Part shown: positions 6,843 through 9,843 of the stretch, in pieces
How the letters are laid out: every line of letters starts with the position of its first letter
Numbering within the stretch: the stretch's first letter is position 1
DNA from: an uncultured Gemmatimonadota bacterium
GTDB taxonomy: Bacteria; Gemmatimonadota; Gemmatimonadetes; Gemmatimonadales; GWC2-71-9
NCBI GenBank assembly: GCA_937961295.1
Contig: CALGOK010000133.1
Span: 1-9,843, forward strand
Length of the DNA stretch: 9,843 bases
Reading direction: 5' to 3'
Notes under the pieces: generated by a model
What the model was told of the DNA's origin: nothing
The model's input: the letters and a program-made list of their open reading frames with translations, nothing else
Database searches by the model: none
Made by a program: the position numbers and the translations under genes

Positions 6843-7493
6843 CTACCGCACCGGCACCACCGTCACGGGGAGGTGGTACACCGCCTCGGCGGTGGCGCGG
6901 TCGCGGTCGGAGAAGCCGTTGCGCACCGGGTCGCCGAACATCAGGTCACCAACGTTGCCGGAGTGCTGGAAGATGCCGAGCGCGTGCCCGAGCTCGTGCA
7001 GCATGGTGATCTCGTAGCAGGTGGCGAGGTTCGGCCCGCTCGGGCCGATGCGCGACCAGACATAGATCTCGAAGGGGAGGGTGAGCTCGCCGTCGCGCAG
7101 CACCGGATCGAAGTCGGTGGCGCCGCGGCATTCGGGAGCCAGGCCCTCGAGCCGCCGCGACGCGCGCAGCAGTGCCGGCGGCACCGCGTTGCGGACCAGG
7201 ATGTCGGCGTCGGCGGCGTTGCCCACCAGCGTCGCGCGGAACTCGCCGTGCAGGAAGAGGTCCTCCCACAGGCCGATCGCCCGCACCAGCGCCGGCTCGA
7301 GCGCGTCGCCCGGGGCGATCGAGATCTTCACCGGCATCGCGCTCCGCGGCCAGCGAAACGCCGCCGGGAAGAGCTCGGCCCCGTCGGGCTCGAACAGGCG
7401 GTACTCGTACACGTCGACGCGCGGCGGCGAGATGATGTCGGTGCAGGCGGCCAGCGCGAGCACGAGGCAGGACACCCGGGCGAGGCGACGCAT
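6843..7493 (-). CDS. Predicted lipoprotein metalloprotease, matrixin-like (M10/metzincin type)
   Basis: A 216-residue exported protein. The N-terminus MRRLARVSCLVLALAAC is a lipoprotein signal peptide with lipobox LAAC (C17), so the mature protein is lipid-anchored, probably at the outer membrane since +2 is Thr, not Asp. The zinc site is HELGHALGIFQHS (H166, H170, H177, general base E167), followed by DLMF (M185) as the likely Met-turn. The third His is one residue later than in classic HExxHxxGxxH matrixins, a spacing I recall from bacterial matrixin-like proteins (HExxHxxGxxxHS). C122 and C159 could form a disulfide. The catalytic region is small and there is no obvious prodomain Cys switch. 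The start ATG overlaps the stop of the outer-membrane protein gene by one base, so the two are co-translated. The substrate is unknown. Confidence 0.82.
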   Translation of the reverse strand: MRRLARVSCLVLALAACTDIISPPRVDVYEYRLFEPDGAELFPAAFRWPRSAMPVKISIAPGDALEPALVRAIGLWEDLFLHGEFRATLVGNAADADILVRNAVPPALLRASRRLEGLAPECRGATDFDPVLRDGELTLPFEIYVWSRIGPSGPNLATCYEITMLHELGHALGIFQHSGNVGDLMFGDPVRNGFSDRDRATAEAVYHLPVTVVPVR

Positions 7494-8083
7494 CAGAAGC
7501 TCCGTTCCAGGCCGAGGGTGAGGCCGACGCGGTGCACCGTCTGGCTGCGCGTGTAACCGGCCGACTCGAGCGCGGCGGTGCTGAATCCGTGAAACTCGTA
7601 GCGCAGCCCCAGCACCAGGTTGAGCGTCGCCGAGGCGGGGCGGCTCCAGCTCGCCCCGCCGCCGAGCATCCAGCGCGACGGCCCGCCGTCGGCGAAGAGG
7701 CCGAGTTCCTGCTCCGGCATGTAGCGCAGCTGCCCCGCCGCCGCCTCCCAGCGCAGTGCGCCGCGGATCGGGCCGTCGGCCACCACGGCGAGCCCCAGCG
7801 TGGCGAGGGTGCCAAGGTCATCGCTGACTCCGCCGTCGTCGACCTCCCACGTGCCGCGGGCGTAGCGCGCTTCCACGGCGATCCGGTACTCCCCCGGCAG
7901 CTGCCAGCCGACCATCAGGGCGCCGGTCGGCGCGATCGACTGCCGCGCGCCGATCGGGTGCACGATGAAGTCCTTCACGAAGTCGGTGCTGCCGGTCGCG
8001 CCGCCCGACACGCGCACGAATGCCTGCGCGCCGGCGGGGGAGGCGAGGCAGAGCAGCGCAGGGAGCAGGAATCGCATTCGCAT
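7493..8083 (-). CDS. Small outer-membrane beta-barrel protein, unknown function
   Basis: A 196-residue protein with a Sec signal peptide, MRMRFLLPALLCLASPAGAQA, cut probably after AQA. The mature part alternates polar and hydrophobic residues in strands (for example YRIAVEARYARG, TLATLGLAVVAD, GALRWEAAAGQLRY, ATLNLVLGLRYEFHG) and ends VGLTLGLERSF with the C-terminal Phe typical of BAM substrates. Length fits an 8-stranded barrel. It is not assigned to a named family. The start is set at ATG 8083, because an upstream TTG at 8119 lies inside the -35 box and would put residues in front of the signal peptide; ATG 8077 is an alternative. It overlaps the lipoprotein protease by TGATG, suggesting a joint envelope role. 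Confidence 0.78.
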   Translation of the reverse strand: MRMRFLLPALLCLASPAGAQAFVRVSGGATGSTDFVKDFIVHPIGARQSIAPTGALMVGWQLPGEYRIAVEARYARGTWEVDDGGVSDDLGTLATLGLAVVADGPIRGALRWEAAAGQLRYMPEQELGLFADGGPSRWMLGGGASWSRPASATLNLVLGLRYEFHGFSTAALESAGYTRSQTVHRVGLTLGLERSF

Positions 8084-8089
8084 GGGCCG

Positions 8090-8119
8090 AAGATGCCGTG
8101 GGTGGAGGGGGGCGGTCAA
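8090..8119 (-). promoter_or_regulatory. Promoter of the OMP-lipoprotease operon, apparently leaderless
   Basis: On the minus strand: -35 TTGACC (8119-8114), an 18-nt spacer and -10 CATCTT (8095-8090), then 6 nt to the ATG at 8083. This is the best -35 in the window and it overlaps the nfo stop codon (aatTGA, 8118-8116). No SD precedes the ATG, in line with transcription starting at or next to it. Confidence 0.6.
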
Positions 8120-9030
8120 TTCGCCGCCGCGAACGAGCGAAGCAGGGCGAGCATCCGGCGGTCGTTGCTCACCTCGTCGTCGCCCTTCGGGGTCTCGAGC
8201 AGCTTGGGGACCGCGGCGAACCGCGCGTCGGTCATCAGGCGCCGGAACGGCTCGCTGCCGAGCGATCCCTCCCCCAGCAGCTCGTGGCGGTCGCGGTGGG
8301 AGCCGAACGGGGTCTTGCTGTCGTTGAGGTGGAGGCAGCGAAGCAGGTCCATCCCCAGGACCCGATCCCAGACCTTCCAGACGCCGTCGAAGTCACCTCG
8401 CAAGTCGTACCCGGCACTGTAGAGGTGGCAGGTGTCGGCACAGAACGCCACCCGGTGGCGGACGTCGTCGGCGACCTGGTCGCGCAGGTCGCGGAGCTCC
8501 TTGAAGCTGCGCCCGAGCGCGGTCCCGGTGCCCGCGGTGGTCTCGAGCAGCAGCGTCGGGGCGTCGGGGACCTCCCGGAGCGCCTCGGTGATCGCCGTCG
8601 CGTTCCGCAGCAGGCCGGCCTCGCGATCGTCCATGTAGTTGCCGGGGTGGGAGACCACCCCATCGAGCCCCAGCGCCGCGGCCCGGCGGAGCTCCCCGGT
8701 GAAGGCCCCCAGCGACCGGGCCCGGAGGGCGGGGTCCGGCGAGGCCAGGTTGATCAGGTATGAATCGTGCGAGACCACCACCCCCACAGGGTGCTCGGCC
8801 CGGGCCTGCCGGAACGCCTCGGCGATGGCCGGGGTGATATCCGGCTCACGCCACATGTTGGGGGTCTTGGTGAAGATCTGGAGGGCCGTGGCCCCGATCG
8901 CCGCCCCCCGTGCGGGGGCGGTCGGGGTTCCACCCTGGATCGAGACGTGCGCCCCGAGCAGCTCGCTGCCGGTCCCGTGGCCGGCCTGATTCCGTGTCCG
9001 ACGAGGTTTCGTGCCCGACTTGCCCCGCAT
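8116..9030 (-). CDS. nfo: Endonuclease IV (AP endonuclease, Nfo)
   Basis: This enzyme cuts DNA 5' to abasic sites in base excision repair, using three zinc ions in a TIM barrel. All nine metal ligands known from E. coli Nfo can be placed: H88 (VVSHDSY), H128 (VVSHPGNY), E163 (LLLETTAG), D199 and H202 (FCADTCH), H234 (CLHLND), D247 and H249 (HRDRH), and E279 (LLETPKG). The opening is ELLGAHVSIQGG. The length is 304 residues against about 280-300 for the family. ATG 9030 is chosen: it follows GGGAG with a 5-nt spacer and is the last start codon before the conserved block. It gives a basic 22-residue tail (MRGKSGTKPRRTRN...) before the barrel that is not part of the core enzyme and might contact DNA. 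Its 5' end overlaps the divergent gene by 20 nt. Confidence 0.96.
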   Translation of the reverse strand: MRGKSGTKPRRTRNQAGHGTGSELLGAHVSIQGGTPTAPARGAAIGATALQIFTKTPNMWREPDITPAIAEAFRQARAEHPVGVVVSHDSYLINLASPDPALRARSLGAFTGELRRAAALGLDGVVSHPGNYMDDREAGLLRNATAITEALREVPDAPTLLLETTAGTGTALGRSFKELRDLRDQVADDVRHRVAFCADTCHLYSAGYDLRGDFDGVWKVWDRVLGMDLLRCLHLNDSKTPFGSHRDRHELLGEGSLGSEPFRRLMTDARFAAVPKLLETPKGDDEVSNDRRMLALLRSFAAAN

Positions 9031-9843
9031 CGACGCTCCCGAGGTGATGGCTGTCCGGCCGATGCTGGCCAGCCGCGGCCAGCGACCGCTGGTGGTGCTC
9101 GTGGGTGGCCCGGAGGGGCGCCCCGACCTGCTCGAGCGGGACCTGCTCCGGGCGGGGTTCCAGGTGGCCGAGGCGGATGACCCGCACGGCATCCCGGGTC
9201 GCCCGGCACTGGTGGTCGTGACCTGCCCTACCCTGCGTCCCGACTGCACCGACCTGGTCGCCGCGCTGGCGGCGGCCCGGGCGGGTGGCGCCCAGGTGGT
9301 GGTCCTCCTCCCCGAGGGGACGCCGGACGACCTGGTCCGGGCGGCCGAGTCGGGCGCCGACGAGGCGATCCTGCTGCCGTCGGAGTCGCCGGTTCTGGTG
9401 GCCCGCCTCTGGGCGCGGGTGGTCGCGCCGCGCACGGTGGCGCATGGCCCGGCAGGCAACGATCTCCGCCTCTTCGAGATTCTGCAACAGGTCGCCACCG
9501 AGATCTATCGCGACGACATGCTGCACGCGCTGGTGCGCGGGATCTCGCGCACGCTCGACGTGCGCTCGGTGAGCTGCCTGCTGCACGGCCACGAATCGAC
9601 CGCCGGCCGCCTGGTGGCGACCAGCGAGGCACCCAAGGTGCGCGACGCCGAGACGCCGATGGCGCGCTGGCCCGAGGCGCAGGCCGCGCTCGCCGGCGGC
9701 GAGACGTTCCACCTGCGCAATGTCGCGATCGACGCCCGCTTTGGCGGCGACGCCAGCCGCCCTCGCGCGAGCGGCCCGCCGGAGGAGCTCGAGTCGGTCG
9801 CCGCCATTCCGCTGCACGCGGCCGGCCGGCCGATCGGGACGGT
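9011..9843 (+). CDS. Signalling protein with degenerate receiver and GAF domain, C-terminus beyond window
   Basis: The frame stays open for 277 codons to the window end. Residues about 26-138 look like a response-regulator receiver fold (PLVVLVGGP, ALVVVTCP, AQVVVLLPEG, ADEAILLPSESP), but the acidic pocket after the first strand is GGP, the phospho-acceptor Asp position reads TCP, and the Lys of the usual KP motif is Leu. Residues about 150 to the end look like a GAF sensor domain (LFEILQQVATEIYRDDMLHALVRGI, then ESVAAIPLHAAGRPIGT). The missing C-terminus could be a histidine kinase, GGDEF or other output; it cannot be told. GTG 9011 is chosen because GAGG lies 4 nt upstream and an in-frame stop sits at 8987; GTG 9044 and ATG 9047 are alternatives. 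Confidence 0.75.
   Translation, partial: MPDLPRIDAPEVMAVRPMLASRGQRPLVVLVGGPEGRPDLLERDLLRAGFQVAEADDPHGIPGRPALVVVTCPTLRPDCTDLVAALAAARAGGAQVVVLLPEGTPDDLVRAAESGADEAILLPSESPVLVARLWARVVAPRTVAHGPAGNDLRLFEILQQVATEIYRDDMLHALVRGISRTLDVRSVSCLLHGHESTAGRLVATSEAPKVRDAETPMARWPEAQAALAGGETFHLRNVAIDARFGGDASRPRASGPPEELESVAAIPLHAAGRPIGT

Noticed and set aside
4591..7017. An 808-codon open frame on the + strand opposite pckG and its neighbours
   Set aside because: It runs antisense through the intact pckG gene and two repeat copies, is rich in Arg/His/Ala/Val as expected of a GC-rich shadow frame, and shows no domain I recognise.
8084..8119. TTG at 8119 as the start of the outer-membrane protein
   Set aside because: It is part of the TTGACC -35 box, overlaps the nfo stop, and would put 12 residues before a clean signal peptide starting MRMRF.
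8892..8927. Strong imperfect hairpin inside nfo (CCCCGATCGCCG... against ...CGGTCGGGG)
   Set aside because: It lies in coding sequence for a normal stretch of Nfo (PTAPARGAAIGAT); GC-rich codon use for Ala/Pro/Gly explains it without a separate function.
8960..9010. Promoter for the receiver-GAF gene around TGATTC (8987-8992)
   Set aside because: The hexamer does not match the other -10 boxes in the window and no -35 lies at 17-18 nt, so it is not listed.
9031..9498. Upstream extension of the nfo frame by about 156 codons
   Set aside because: The extension is Ser/Arg/Thr-rich low-information sequence antisense to the receiver-GAF gene; ATG 9030 has a good SD and gives a normal Nfo length.

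Overview
This window looks like GC-rich bacterial chromosome. Most of it (about 880-9843) runs near or above 70% G+C, with strong GC3 codon use, short intergenic gaps and mixed Shine-Dalgarno (SD) and apparently leaderless starts. The gene styles suggest a Gemmatimonadota-like or similar diderm bacterium, but no marker in the window fixes the phylum. The diderm cell plan is directly supported by a signal-peptide beta-barrel protein ending in Phe and by a lipoprotein. The first ~750 bases differ: hand-counted G+C over positions 1-720 is about 62%, and A/T-ending codons are used freely.

Layout. 1-753 (-): the N-terminal quarter of uvrA, cut by the window edge. 754-959: a gap with a large 26-bp-arm inverted repeat and then a promoter. 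960-2039 (+): a polytopic LPG-synthase-TM/flippase-like membrane protein. 2137-3383 (+): a tightly coupled pair, a membrane-anchored FHA protein and a PP2C-type Ser/Thr phosphatase. 3383-3444: one copy of a 62-nt multi-palindrome repeat that fills the convergent gap. 3447-4676 (-): an HD-superfamily phosphohydrolase related to dNTP triphosphohydrolases. 4677-4776: a GC-extreme hairpin. 4777-6636 (-): GTP-dependent PEP carboxykinase (pckG). 6637-6842: the pckG promoter and leader, then two more copies plus a stub of the 62-nt repeat in tandem. 6843-8083 (-): a matrixin-like lipoprotein protease and a small outer-membrane barrel, overlapping by one base. 8116-9030 (-): endonuclease IV (nfo). 9011-9843 (+): the start of a signalling protein with a degenerate receiver and a GAF domain. 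It runs off the window, and its 5' end overlaps the 5' end of nfo.

How the genes relate. The FHA/PP2C pair is the classic reader/eraser part of Ser/Thr-kinase signalling; the kinase is not in the window. uvrA and nfo are DNA repair genes, pckG is central carbon metabolism, and the OMP/lipoprotease pair belongs to the envelope. These are mostly independent transcription units, not one pathway. I found no defence system, biosynthetic cluster, CRISPR array, tRNA or rRNA. The parts that ordinary annotation does not explain are non-coding: the 62-nt repeat family, the uvrA-side palindrome with its composition shift, and a recurring promoter pattern (TTG-rich -35, 17-18 nt spacer, TAGCTT/CATCTT -10), in two cases placed so that transcription would begin at or next to the start codon.
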